From assembly GCF_000513995.1 (NCBI RefSeq), contig NZ_AZVB01000021.1, positions 193 through 64,192 of the forward strand: a stretch of 64,000 bases of DNA, read 5' to 3'. Origin of the DNA: Pseudoxanthomonas sp. J35. GTDB lineage: Bacteria > Pseudomonadota > Gammaproteobacteria > Xanthomonadales > Xanthomonadaceae. This document shows positions 29,532 through 38,270 of the stretch, piece after piece. Each line of letters starts with the position of its first letter. Within the stretch, counting starts at the first letter, position 1. The notes under the pieces are model-generated. The model was given only the letters and a program-made list of their open reading frames with translations, was not told the DNA's origin and did no database searches. Made by a program: the position numbers and the translations under genes.

Positions 29532-30359
29532 TCAGGCGGCCCGGGCCAACGCCGGTTCAGCGGGCGGCGGGCCCAGTGGCAGCGCGCCGAACCAGTGCAG
29601 CTGCGCTGCCAGCGCCGCCACTTCGCCGAGGACCAGCAGCGCCGGCGAGGCGACCGCGTGGGCGCGGGCGGTGCCGGGCAGGTCGGCGAGGGTGCCGGTG
29701 ATGACGCGCTGCTCCGGGCGCGAGCCGTTCTCGACCAGGGCGAACGGGGTGGCCGGGTCGCGGCCGGCGGCCAGCAGGCGTTCGCGCAGCCGCTCCAGGC
29801 CGGCCACGCCCATGTAGATGGCCAGGGTCTGGCGCTCGCGGGCCAGCTCCTCCCAGTCGAGGGTGTCGATCGAGTCGCGGCAGTGCGCGGTCAGCAGGCG
29901 CACCGACTGGGCGTGGTCGCGATGGGTCAGCGGGATCCCGGCGTAGGCGGCGCAGGCCAGCGCGGCGGTGATGCCCGGCACCACCCGGAACGGGATGCCG
30001 TGGGCGCGCAGGAACTCCAGTTCCTCGCCGCCGCGGCCGAACACGAACGGGTCGCCACCCTTGAGCCGGACCACGCGGCGGCCGGCGCGGGAGTGTTCCA
30101 GCATCAGCGCGTGGATCTGCTCCTGGGCCATGCCGTGGGCGCCGGCCGACTTGCCGGTCTCCACCCGCAGCGTCCCGGCGGGGACCAGCGCCAGCACGCC
30201 GGCGCCGACCAGGCGGTCGTGCAGGACCACCTCGGCCTGTTCCAGGGCGCGCACCGCGTGCAGGGTCAGCAGGCCGGGGTCGCCCGGCCCGGCGCCGACC
30301 AGGGCGACGCCGCCCGGAGGCAGGTCGAAGTCGGAGGGAGAGGCTGCAGTCAGGCTCAC
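29532..30359 (-). CDS. cobA: Uroporphyrinogen-III C-methyltransferase
   Basis: 275 residues; methylates uroporphyrinogen III twice to precorrin-2, the first step to sirohaem, the cofactor of sulfite reductase CysI. Signature segments are [20 protein letters not shown], the SUMT motif [16 protein letters not shown] and [22 protein letters not shown]. It is the stand-alone methyltransferase; the dehydrogenase/ferrochelatase half of CysG is absent here and must lie elsewhere. The place between cysK and cysB supports a role in sulfur assimilation rather than cobalamin synthesis. Confidence 0.95.
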   Translation of the reverse strand: MSLTAASPSDFDLPPGGVALVGAGPGDPGLLTLHAVRALEQAEVVLHDRLVGAGVLALVPAGTLRVETGKSAGAHGMAQEQIHALMLEHSRAGRRVVRLKGGDPFVFGRGGEELEFLRAHGIPFRVVPGITAALACAAYAGIPLTHRDHAQSVRLLTAHCRDSIDTLDWEELARERQTLAIYMGVAGLERLRERLLAAGRDPATPFALVENGSRPEQRVITGTLADLPGTARAHAVASPALLVLGEVAALAAQLHWFGALPLGPPPAEPALARAA

Positions 30360-30403
30360 GGGAGGCGACCGGCGAGGGGATGCGGCGACCGTACGACGGC
30401 CTC

Positions 30404-30452
30404 ATAACCGGCGGAAATAACTTGCCGCACATGGTTCATGCCTTCCGGTTAT
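30404..30452. promoter_or_regulatory. Putative CysB-binding region between cobA and cysB
   Basis: Arms ATAACCGG (30404-30411) and CCGGTTAT (30445-30452) form an 8-bp inverted repeat around a further AATAAC. CysB sites in enterics carry ATAAC-type half sites. The 161-bp region is divergent between cobA-cysK and cysB, as expected for autoregulation and activation of cysK. This is inference from sequence likeness and position. Confidence 0.45.
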
Positions 30453-30520
30453 AAGATCGTGAGGGCATTCCCTCTTACATTCCGCTTCTGTCGCCCGCGC
30501 GTTGCACCGGACCCCACCCG

Positions 30521-31504
30521 ATGACGCTGACCCAGCTGCGCTACCTCGTCGCAATCGCCGATGCCGGGCTCAACATCACCCTGGCCGCCGCCCGCGTGCA
30601 CGCGACCCAGCCCGGCCTGTCCAAGCAGCTCAAGCAGCTGGAGGACGAGCTGGGCTTCCTGTTGTTCGTGCGCAAGGGCCGCAGCCTGGAGGCGATCACC
30701 CCGGCCGGCGCCGAAGTGCTGGAGCGCGCGCGCGTCATCCTCGCCGAAACCGCCAACATCCGCGCCTACGCCGCCAACCAGCGCCGCGAGAGCCACGGCC
30801 AGCTGACCATCACCACCACCCACACCCAGGCGCGCTTCGTGCTGCCGCCGGCGATCGCGCGGATCAAGCGCGACTTCCCGCAGGTGAGCGTGCACCTGCA
30901 GCAGTCCGCCGAGGGCGCGGCGCTGGACCTGCTCGGCAGCGGCGAGGCCGACATGGCCGTGGTCAGCACCGCCGGCGGCGAACCGCAGGGCGGGGTGGCG
31001 GTACCGCTGTACCGCTGGCGCCGGCTGGCGCTGGTGCCGCGCGGCCACGCGCTCGATCGCGCCGGCCGCGCGCCGGACATCCAGGAGCTGTCGCAGTACC
31101 CGCTGATCAGCTACGAATCCTCGGTGCGCCCGGAATCCTCGCTGCAGCGCGCCTTCACCGGCGTCGGCCTGGAACCGAACCTGGCCCTGACCGCGCTGGA
31201 CGCCGACCTGATCAAGACCTACGTCCGCGCCGGCCTGGGCGTGGGCATCCTGGCGGAGATGGCGGTCAGCACCGGCGATACCGACCTGCGCGGCTGGCCG
31301 GCGCCGAAGGAGATCAGCGAATGCGTGTGCTGGGCGGTGCTGCCGCGCGAGCGCGTGCTGCGCGACTACGCGCTGGAGCTGGTCAACGTGCTCGCCCCGC
31401 AGATCGACAAGCGCGACCTGCGCCGCGTCCTGGATGGCAACCAGGAGCCTGACTGGCCCGAGCCGCCGAGCTGGGAATCGCTGACCCAGACCATCACCAG
31501 CTGA
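30521..31504 (+). CDS. cysB: LysR-type regulator CysB
   Basis: 327 residues. The N-terminal winged helix-turn-helix (MTLTQLRYLVAIADAGLN...QPGLSKQLKQLEDELG) is followed by the inducer-binding domain. TITTTHTQARFVLP matches the TTHTQARY signature of CysB/Cbl, which binds N-acetylserine or sulfate. It activates sulfate assimilation genes when cysteine is low. Nearly all its expected targets (cysK, cobA, cysH, cysI, cysJ, cysD, cysNC) lie within 10 kb on both sides. Confidence 0.95.
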   Translation: MTLTQLRYLVAIADAGLNITLAAARVHATQPGLSKQLKQLEDELGFLLFVRKGRSLEAITPAGAEVLERARVILAETANIRAYAANQRRESHGQLTITTTHTQARFVLPPAIARIKRDFPQVSVHLQQSAEGAALDLLGSGEADMAVVSTAGGEPQGGVAVPLYRWRRLALVPRGHALDRAGRAPDIQELSQYPLISYESSVRPESSLQRAFTGVGLEPNLALTALDADLIKTYVRAGLGVGILAEMAVSTGDTDLRGWPAPKEISECVCWAVLPRERVLRDYALELVNVLAPQIDKRDLRRVLDGNQEPDWPEPPSWESLTQTITS

Positions 31505-31528
31505 GCGGCACGCGGGGCCCGGCGCCGC

Positions 31529-31747
31529 TCAGGTTCCATCCCGGGCCTCGCCGTTGCCGCTGGGAGCGTTGCCGCCGTCCTTGCGTGGGGTCAGCGCGAG
31601 CGCCATGGCGATGCCTGTCGCGATCCCGGGGCCGGTGCCGAGGTCCAGGTTGTCCAGCGCAATGCCGGCCACCGCGCCCGACGCGACGCCTGCGGCGATG
31701 CCGAGCGCCAGCGCGCGGCTACTGCCTGCCGTCCGGTGCTGCTTCAT
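31529..31747 (-). CDS. Small membrane protein, unknown
   Basis: 72 residues with two Gly/Ala-rich hydrophobic stretches (LALGIAAGVASGAVAGIAL and GPGIATGIAMALAL) separated by a short polar DNLDLG turn, a basic start (MKQHR) and a polar tail. The shape suggests a two-helix inner-membrane protein. I recognise no family. It is included because the charge and hydrophobicity pattern is protein-like and it fits the gap behind cysB; codon pattern alone would not prove it. Confidence 0.5.
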   Translation of the reverse strand: MKQHRTAGSSRALALGIAAGVASGAVAGIALDNLDLGTGPGIATGIAMALALTPRKDGGNAPSGNGEARDGT

Positions 31748-31855
31748 CGCCCAGCTCCGGTGCCGCCGTGCGTGGTGCGGGTGTGCCGGCGCGACGGGTG
31801 GAGGAGGCGTCGCGCCGGCGTGACGGACATGAGCGCCGGCGCGCGCTGCCAGGAG

Positions 31856-32521
31856 TCATCCCGCCTTCGGGCAGGTCATCGATGCCCGCGCGTCGCCGTT
31901 GAACACCAGGTCGATCTGCGGCTTGCCGCTGGACTTGACCGAGAAGCGGCCGGTGGCGTTGGCCATCGGCCCGGTGAAGCGCATCCGCCCCTGCGCATCG
32001 AAGCTGTAGGTGCCCGCACTCTTGCCCACCGAGTAGCGGTTGCCCGCCTGCACCACCACGTCGGTGTAGGTGTAGTTGAGCTGGCCGTTGTCGAAGGTGT
32101 AGCAGGTGTACTTGCCGGCCGGGACGCTGGCCGGAGCCTTCGCGGTACTGCCGGTGGCGGTGGCCGCGGTGGTGGCCGGCGACGCTTTGCCGGCGGCGGC
32201 AGCGGGCTTCGAGGAAGTGGCCGGCGCGGCGGCCGTGGCGGGCTTCTGCGGGATGGGGGCGGCGTTCGCCGCCGGGCGCATGCGCTGCGCGCTGACCCAT
32301 TCGTCCCAGTTGGAGCCGTAGCCGTCGTAGGACACCAGGCAGGTGCCCATCCGGTCGGGGCCGTCGAGGACCTTCGCCGGATACCAGGTACCGGCATAGA
32401 GCACGCTCACCGCCTTGCCCTTGCTGCACAGGCCGGCATCGGCCTGGCCCTTGTCCGCGGCGCTGGCGTGGAAGCCGGCCAGCAGCAGGCCCGCCGCTGC
32501 CGGAAGCAGATACTGACGCAT
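31856..32521 (-). CDS. Secreted protein with a Tudor/chromo-barrel-like domain
   Basis: 221 residues. A signal peptide (MRQYLLPAAAGLLLAGFHASA) is followed by a small domain, residues 33-82, containing GTWYPAKVLDGPD, CLVSYDGYG and SNWDEWV. This order of aromatic residues is that of Tudor-knot/chromo-barrel folds. An Ala/Pro/Thr-rich linker of about 50 residues leads to a C-terminal domain (136-221) rich in Tyr, Thr and Asn (YTCYTFDNGQLNYTYTD). Four cysteines suggest disulfides in the periplasm or outside. No enzymatic motif. It lies between cysB and cysH but faces no obvious operon partner. Function unknown. Confidence 0.82.
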   Translation of the reverse strand: MRQYLLPAAAGLLLAGFHASAADKGQADAGLCSKGKAVSVLYAGTWYPAKVLDGPDRMGTCLVSYDGYGSNWDEWVSAQRMRPAANAAPIPQKPATAAAPATSSKPAAAAGKASPATTAATATGSTAKAPASVPAGKYTCYTFDNGQLNYTYTDVVVQAGNRYSVGKSAGTYSFDAQGRMRFTGPMANATGRFSVKSSGKPQIDLVFNGDARASMTCPKAG

Positions 32522-32668
32522 CGTGTTTTCCCCCTGTAGGCGCCGCCGCCCGTCGAAGGAGGGCGCGGCTGCGGCCGATTATGCCAGCCGTGCAGGCCGG
32601 TGGCAGGGGGGAAGCCCCGATGGGGCGTCCGCCATCGCGGCGCCGCAGGCGGCGGCGCGGACGCGGCC

Positions 32669-33412
32669 TCAGATGTCCTCGTGGATCCCGCACTCGCGCT
32701 TGAGGCCGAAGAAGCGCGTGTCCTCGTCCTTCATGCCCGGCTCCCAGCGGGTGGTGGTGTGGAAATCGCCGATGGAGACGTAGCCCTCGTGCCACAGCGG
32801 GTGGTAGGGCAGGTCGTGCTTTTTCAGGTACTGCCACACGTCGCGGTCGTTCCAGTCGGCGATCGGGCTGACCTTCAGGCGGTTGCCGCGCCACTGCAGG
32901 ATCGGCGTGTCGGCGCGGCTGGCCGACTGGCTGCGGCGCAGGCCGGTGAACCAGGTGCCGGCGCCCAGCTCCTCCAGGGCGCGGCGCATCGGTTCGACCT
33001 TGCGCAGCTGGTTGTAGTTGTCCAGGCCGACCACGCCCTGTTCCCACAGGCGGCCGTGGCGCGCTTCCATCCAGGCGCGGCTGACCAGCGGCCGGTAGAC
33101 CTTGAGGTTGAGCTTGAGCCGGTCGGTGAGTTCGTCGGCGAAGCGGTAGGTCTCCGGGAACAGGTAGCCGGTATCGATCAGCACCACCGGGATGTCGGGC
33201 TTCTGCGCGGTGAGCATATGCAGCGCCACCGCCGCCTGCGCGCCGAAGCTGGAGGACAGCACGTGGGTCGCGGGCCCGTGCTGCAGCGCCCAGGCCACGC
33301 GGGCCTCGGCGTCCATCGCCTCGAGCTGGCGGTTGAGGACTTCCAGGTCCAGGGCCGGCGTGGAGGCGGCCTCGCTGTTGGCGGCTTCCTGGGGGGCGGC
33401 GGTCAGGCTCAT
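32669..33412 (-). CDS. cysH: Phosphoadenosine phosphosulfate (PAPS) reductase
   Basis: 247 residues; reduces PAPS to sulfite with thioredoxin. The family motifs [15 protein letters not shown] (modified P-loop), [23 protein letters not shown] and the C-terminal active cysteine in KRECGIHE are present. That cysteine is the only one in the protein, so the iron-sulfur cysteine pairs of APS reductases are absent. Use of PAPS agrees with the APS kinase domain in CysNC. It is last in cysJ-cysI-cysH, 29 bases after cysI. Confidence 0.96.
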   Translation of the reverse strand: MSLTAAPQEAANSEAASTPALDLEVLNRQLEAMDAEARVAWALQHGPATHVLSSSFGAQAAVALHMLTAQKPDIPVVLIDTGYLFPETYRFADELTDRLKLNLKVYRPLVSRAWMEARHGRLWEQGVVGLDNYNQLRKVEPMRRALEELGAGTWFTGLRRSQSASRADTPILQWRGNRLKVSPIADWNDRDVWQYLKKHDLPYHPLWHEGYVSIGDFHTTTRWEPGMKDEDTRFFGLKRECGIHEDI

Positions 33413-33441
33413 GGAAGGCTCCGGACGCAATGCGAGGACGG

Positions 33442-35163
33442 TCAGGCGGCGACAGGCGCGGCGGCTTCGGCCGGCCCGACCTGGACGTGGGTGGGATACG
33501 GGGGCAGGGCGACGAGCCCGGCGCGGTGCAGGAAGTCGCCGAAGCGCTCGCCCTCGCAGCGCTCGGCGGCGTAGCGCGCCAGCAGGGGTTCCAGCGCCTC
33601 GAGGATCTCGGCCTCGGTGATGTTCTCGCGGTACAGCGTGTTGAGTCGCTGGCCGCGGTGGTCGGCGCCGAGCATCAGGTTGTAGCGGCCCGGTGCCTTG
33701 CCGACCAGGGCGATCTCGCCCAGGTAGGGACGCGAGCAGCCGTTGGGGCAGCCGGAAATGCGCAGCAGGATCGGCGCCTCGGCCAGGCCGTGCTTCTCCA
33801 GCAGCGGCTGCAGCTTCGCGCCGAAGTCCGGCAGGTAGCGCTCCGCCTCGGCCATGGCCAGGGCGCAGGTGGGCAGGGCGACGCAGGCCATCGCCGTGCG
33901 CTGCAGCGCGGTCGGTGCACGGTTCTCCAGGTCCAGGCCATGGTCGCGGACCAGCGCGTCGATGCGCTTGCGCTCGCCGGCCGGCACGTCGGCGATGACC
34001 AGGTTCTGGTTGGCGGTCACCCGGAAGTGGCCGCGGTGCACGTTGGCGATCTCGCGCAGTCCGGTGAGGTGCGGCGCGCCCGGGCGGTCGGCGATGCGGC
34101 CGGAGGGAATCGACAGGGTCAGGTGCCAGCGCCCGTCCTCGCCCTCGACCCAGCCGAACCGGTCGCCGTTGTGCTCGAAGTGGAACGGCCGCGCCGGCTC
34201 CAGGTGCACGCCGGCGAGCTGTTCCATGCGCGCGACGATGGCGTCCAGGCCATGGTCGTCGATGGTGTACTTGAAGCGCGCGTGCTTGCGCTCGACCCGG
34301 TCGCCGAGGTCGCGCTGCACCAGCAGCGCCGCGCGGGCGATGTCGATCGCGTGGCCTGGCGTGACGAAACCGATCACGTTGCCCAGCCGCGGGTAGGTCT
34401 TCGGGTCGCCGTGGCTCGCGCCCATGCCGCCGCCGATGGTGACGTTGAAGCCGGCCAGGCCGCCGGCGCCGTCGTCGATCGCGACCAGGCCGAAGTCGTT
34501 GGCGAACACGTCGACGTCGTTCAGCGGCGGCACCGCCACCGCCATCTTGAACTTGCGCGGCAGGTAGGCGGTGCCGTAGACCGGGTCCTCCTCGGCGCCG
34601 CTGTCGGCCAGCTTTTCCTCGTCCAGCCAGATCTCGAAGTAGGCGCGGGTCTTGGGCAGGAATTCCAGCGAGAGGCGGCGCGCCCAGTCGTGCACCTGCG
34701 CGTGCAGGCTGGACAGCAGCGGGTTGCTGCAGCCGAGCACGTTGCGGTTGACGTCGCCGCAGGCGGAGATGGTGTCCAGCGCGGCGGCGTGGATGGCCTG
34801 CATGGTCGCCTTCAGCTCGCGCTTGATCACGCCATGGAACTGGAAGGTCTGGCGGGTGGTGATGCGCAGCGAGTGGTTGGCGAAGCTGGTGGCGATCGCA
34901 TCCAGCTTCAGCCACTGCTCCGGGCTGAACACGCCGCCGGGCGCGCGGATCCGGATCATGAACTGGTGCGCCGGCTCCAGCTTCTGCCGGCGGCGCTCGT
35001 CGCGGATGTCGCGGTCGTCCTGCTGGTAGGTACCGTGGAACTTGACCAGGCGCTGGTCCTCGAACGACAGCGAGCCGGTCACCGGGTCGGCCAGCCCTTC
35101 CAGCAGCGTGCCCCGCAGGCCGCGGCTGCCGGTCTTGATGTCTTCTACGGAGGGATGGCTCAT
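33442..35163 (-). CDS. cysI: Sulfite reductase hemoprotein, beta subunit
   Basis: 573 residues; six-electron reduction of sulfite to sulfide with sirohaem and a 4Fe-4S cluster. The cluster/sirohaem cysteines are in the two expected blocks, [15 protein letters not shown] and [14 protein letters not shown]. Substrate-binding [12 protein letters not shown] is also present. The leader directly before the ATG at 35163 is the heptamer repeat (GAATCCC on the coding strand), and no Shine-Dalgarno sequence is seen. It works as a complex with CysJ, encoded 104 bp upstream. Confidence 0.96.
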   Translation of the reverse strand: MSHPSVEDIKTGSRGLRGTLLEGLADPVTGSLSFEDQRLVKFHGTYQQDDRDIRDERRRQKLEPAHQFMIRIRAPGGVFSPEQWLKLDAIATSFANHSLRITTRQTFQFHGVIKRELKATMQAIHAAALDTISACGDVNRNVLGCSNPLLSSLHAQVHDWARRLSLEFLPKTRAYFEIWLDEEKLADSGAEEDPVYGTAYLPRKFKMAVAVPPLNDVDVFANDFGLVAIDDGAGGLAGFNVTIGGGMGASHGDPKTYPRLGNVIGFVTPGHAIDIARAALLVQRDLGDRVERKHARFKYTIDDHGLDAIVARMEQLAGVHLEPARPFHFEHNGDRFGWVEGEDGRWHLTLSIPSGRIADRPGAPHLTGLREIANVHRGHFRVTANQNLVIADVPAGERKRIDALVRDHGLDLENRAPTALQRTAMACVALPTCALAMAEAERYLPDFGAKLQPLLEKHGLAEAPILLRISGCPNGCSRPYLGEIALVGKAPGRYNLMLGADHRGQRLNTLYRENITEAEILEALEPLLARYAAERCEGERFGDFLHRAGLVALPPYPTHVQVGPAEAAAPVAA

Positions 35164-35169
35164 GGGGGC

Positions 35170-35223
35170 GGGATTCGGGATTCGGGATTCGGGATTCGGG
35201 ATTCGGGATTCGGGATTCGGGAT
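35170..35223. repeat. Seven perfect tandem GGGATTC heptamers
   Basis: Seven exact copies at 35170-35218 plus a partial eighth, starting seven bases upstream of the cysI start codon and filling half of the cysJ-cysI gap. Perfect repetition suggests recent slippage or gene conversion. Confidence 0.95.
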
Positions 35224-35266
35224 GAGCGGACGTGCCTCTGCTGAAAGCCGCGATCGCAGACCTGGG

Positions 35267-37126
35267 TCAGTAGACGTCGCGGGCGTAGCGGCCTTCGGCC
35301 TGCAGCGTGGTGAGGTACTCGGCGGCCGCGTCGCGGTCGCCGCCGTTGTGCGCGGCCACGATGTCCAGCAGCGCCGCGTGCACGTCCTTGCCCATGGCGA
35401 TGGCGCCGCAGACGTACAGGTGCGCGCCGCCCTGCAGCCAGTCGTAGACCTCCGCGCTGCGTTCCCTCAGGCGGTCCTGCACGTAGACCTTGCGCGGCTG
35501 GTCGCGGGAGAAGGCCAGGTCGAGGCGATGCAGTTCCTTCCGCTGCAGGGCCTCCTGCCACTCGACCTGGTAGAGGAAGCCGGTGTTGAAGTGCTGGGCG
35601 CCGAAGAACAGCCAGTTGCGGCCGCTGGCGCCGGTCTCGGCGCGCTCCTGGACGAAGCCGCGGAACGGCGCCACGCCGGTGCCGGGACCGACCATGATGA
35701 TGTCGCGGCTGGCATCGGCGGGGACGCGGAAGCGCTCGTTGGGCTCGATGTACACCGGCAGCTGCGCGCCTTCCTCCAGCGCCGCCAGGAACGCGCTGGC
35801 CGCGCCGGCGTGGTCGTGGCCGTGTGCCTGGTAGCGCAGCACGTCGACGGTGAGGTGCGCCTCCTCGCCCACGCGCTTGCGGCTGGAGGCGATCGAGTAC
35901 AGCCGCTGGGCCTGCGGACGCAGCGCCGCGACCAGCGCCTGGTGGTCCCAATCCGCCGGCCAGCGGCGCAGCACGTCGACCAGCTGGTGGTCCGCGAGCA
36001 GCGCCGCCAGGCCGGCAGGCTGGGTGGGGTCGAGCAGCTGCGTCAGCGACGCGGCGCCGGAGCGTTCGGCATGCGCGGCCAGGAACGGACGCGACAGCCG
36101 GGTCAGCTCGCGGCGGGTGGCCAGCCACTCGAGCAGGGGCAGAGTCTCCTCGCCCAGCGTGACAGGGGCGTTACCGTCCAGGCGCGCCGCCTCCAGCACC
36201 GCATCGACCAGCGCCGGCGGGTTGCGGTGGCGGATGCCCAGTGCGTCGCCGGGTTCGTAGGCCAGCCCGGAGCCTTCCAGCGACAGCTCCAGGTGGCGCA
36301 CGTCCTTGCCGTCGTCGCGGTACTGGCGGAAGCCGGTGCCGTGGAACTCGCGGCCGCTGATCCGCTGGTTGGCCAGCACCTCGGCCGGGAACGGCCGCTC
36401 GTGCGACCAGGCCGAGGTGGCCGGGCGCAGCGGGGTGACCGTGGCCAGGTGCGCTGCCGGCGCGGCCGGGGCGGCGGGCTTCAGCAGCTCGCGCGCCTGG
36501 GCCAGGGCCCGTTCGCGCCAGGGCGCGGCGACGGTGTCGATGTCCAGGTCGGCGAAGGCCGGTTCGGCCAGGCGCTGCGCGCCCAGATCGGCCAGGCGCG
36601 CGTCCAGCTTGCGGGCGATGCCGCAGAAGTCGGCGTAGCTGGTATCGCCCAGGCCGAGCACGGCGAACTTCAGTTCCGGCAGCTTCGGCGCGCGCCTGCC
36701 CAGCAGGAACTCGGTGAAGCCGACCGCGTCGTCCGGCGGGTCGCCCTCGCCCTGGGTGCTGATCACCAGGTACAGCAGGCGTTCGCCGGCCAGCTCGCGG
36801 GTGGGGTAGGCGTCGGTGCGGACCAGGCGCACGCCCAGGCCGGCGGCCTCGGCGGCCTGGGCCAGCTTCTCGGCCTCGCGGCGGGCGTTGCCGGTCTGGC
36901 TGCCGTAGAGCACGGTCAGGCGCTGGCCGGGCGCGGTGGCGGCCGGGGCGCCGCCGCCGGGCAGCACGGCCAGCTGCGGCGCGCCCAGGTTCTGCGCCAG
37001 CCCGGCGGTGTAGCCGGACAGCCACCACAGCGAGGGCGCGTCGAGGCCGTCGACCAGCCGCGCCAGCAGGACCTTGCGGTCCTCGTTGAGCGGGCTCGGC
37101 GGCAGTGCGGGAGACGCGGCGGACAT
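35267..37126 (-). CDS. cysJ: Sulfite reductase flavoprotein, alpha subunit
   Basis: 619 residues; passes electrons from NADPH through FAD and FMN to CysI. The FMN flavodoxin domain starts at [18 protein letters not shown], followed by [18 protein letters not shown]. The FAD domain carries [10 protein letters not shown], and the NADPH part has [18 protein letters not shown] and ends in ...EGRYARDVY. It is the first gene of cysJ-cysI-cysH and faces cysD across a 232-bp divergent promoter region. Confidence 0.96.
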   Translation of the reverse strand: MSAASPALPPSPLNEDRKVLLARLVDGLDAPSLWWLSGYTAGLAQNLGAPQLAVLPGGGAPAATAPGQRLTVLYGSQTGNARREAEKLAQAAEAAGLGVRLVRTDAYPTRELAGERLLYLVISTQGEGDPPDDAVGFTEFLLGRRAPKLPELKFAVLGLGDTSYADFCGIARKLDARLADLGAQRLAEPAFADLDIDTVAAPWRERALAQARELLKPAAPAAPAAHLATVTPLRPATSAWSHERPFPAEVLANQRISGREFHGTGFRQYRDDGKDVRHLELSLEGSGLAYEPGDALGIRHRNPPALVDAVLEAARLDGNAPVTLGEETLPLLEWLATRRELTRLSRPFLAAHAERSGAASLTQLLDPTQPAGLAALLADHQLVDVLRRWPADWDHQALVAALRPQAQRLYSIASSRKRVGEEAHLTVDVLRYQAHGHDHAGAASAFLAALEEGAQLPVYIEPNERFRVPADASRDIIMVGPGTGVAPFRGFVQERAETGASGRNWLFFGAQHFNTGFLYQVEWQEALQRKELHRLDLAFSRDQPRKVYVQDRLRERSAEVYDWLQGGAHLYVCGAIAMGKDVHAALLDIVAAHNGGDRDAAAEYLTTLQAEGRYARDVY

Positions 37127-37203
37127 GGCGGTGGCCTGGCACGACGTCGGAACGACGGATGACCGATGTTAGGAACCCGCAAAGCGCCGCTGAAACGGCT
37201 TGT

Positions 37204-37232
37204 GGTTATTGGCTTATGCTCTGCGCTTATTT
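37204..37232. promoter_or_regulatory. Putative CysB-binding region between cysJ and cysD
   Basis: GGTTATTGGCTTATGCTCTGCGCTTATTT contains three spaced GYTTAT/GGTTAT-like half sites, similar to those between cobA and cysB (shown as positions, 29 bases in all). The region lies between the two divergent sulfate operons. The rest of the 232-bp gap, toward cysD, is GC-rich with no clear promoter. Assignment to CysB is inference. Confidence 0.4.
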
Positions 37233-37358
37233 CGCTGCCGCGGACCGCAGCCCGAATACTCGCCGTCCCGGATCCGGTGCGTCGTCCACCCTGCGGGGGC
37301 GTACGGGGTCCGCCCCGGGGAGCCGGCATGCCCCGTCCGCCCCGATCGAAGCCCCCGA

Positions 37359-38270
37359 ATGAGCCTCGCCCACCGCCTGTCCCACCTCGACCGCCTGGAA
37401 GCGGAAAGCATCCACATCCTCCGCGAGGTGGCGGCAGAGTTCCGCAACCCGGTACTGCTGTACTCGGTGGGCAAGGACAGCTCGGTGCTGCTGCACCTGC
37501 TGCTGAAGGCCTTCGCCCCGGCGCCGCCGCCGATCCCGCTGCTGCACGTGGACACGCGCTGGAAGTTCCGCGAGATGATCGCCTTCCGCGACCGCCGCGC
37601 CGCCGAGACCGGCGTGGAGCTGCGCGTGCACGTCAATCCCGACGGCATCGCCCAGGACATCGGTCCGTTCAGCCACGGCGCCACCGTGCACACCGACGTG
37701 ATGAAGACCCAGGGCCTGAAGCAGGCGCTGGACCAGTGGCAGTTCGACGCGGCCATCGGCGGCGCGCGCCGCGATGAGGAGAAGTCGCGCGCCAAGGAGC
37801 GCGTGTTCTCGTTCCGCAACGAGCACCACCGCTGGGATCCCAAGCGCCAGCGCCCGGAGCTGTGGAGCCTGTACAACGCCCGCATCCGCAAGGGCGAAAG
37901 CGTGCGCGTGTTCCCGCTGTCCAACTGGACCGAGCTGGACGTGTGGCTGTACATCTACCGCGAGGACATCCCGGTGGTGCCGCTGTACTTCGCCGCCGAA
38001 AGGCCCGTGGTCGAGCGCGACGGCGCGCTGATCATGGTCGACGACGAACGCATGCCGCTGGCCCCGGGCGAGGTGCCGCAGCTGCGCAAGGTCCGCTTCC
38101 GCACCCTCGGCTGCTACCCGCTGACCGGGGCGATCGAGTCGGAGGCCGACTCGCTGGAGAAGATCATCGCCGAGATGCTGGTGACCACCAGCTCCGAGCG
38201 CCAGGGCCGGGTGATCGACCACGATCCTTCCGCGTCGATGGAGAAGAAGAAGCTGGAAGGGTATTTTTGA
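37359..38270 (+). CDS. cysD: Sulfate adenylyltransferase subunit 2
   Basis: 303 residues; the catalytic subunit that makes APS from ATP and sulfate, driven by GTP hydrolysis in CysN. The PP-loop [53 protein letters not shown] and the C-terminal EKKKLEGYF are diagnostic. An upstream in-frame extension was rejected because [20 protein letters not shown] is the conserved family start. Its stop overlaps the cysNC ATG (ATGA). Confidence 0.96.
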   Translation: MSLAHRLSHLDRLEAESIHILREVAAEFRNPVLLYSVGKDSSVLLHLLLKAFAPAPPPIPLLHVDTRWKFREMIAFRDRRAAETGVELRVHVNPDGIAQDIGPFSHGATVHTDVMKTQGLKQALDQWQFDAAIGGARRDEEKSRAKERVFSFRNEHHRWDPKRQRPELWSLYNARIRKGESVRVFPLSNWTELDVWLYIYREDIPVVPLYFAAERPVVERDGALIMVDDERMPLAPGEVPQLRKVRFRTLGCYPLTGAIESEADSLEKIIAEMLVTTSSERQGRVIDHDPSASMEKKKLEGYF

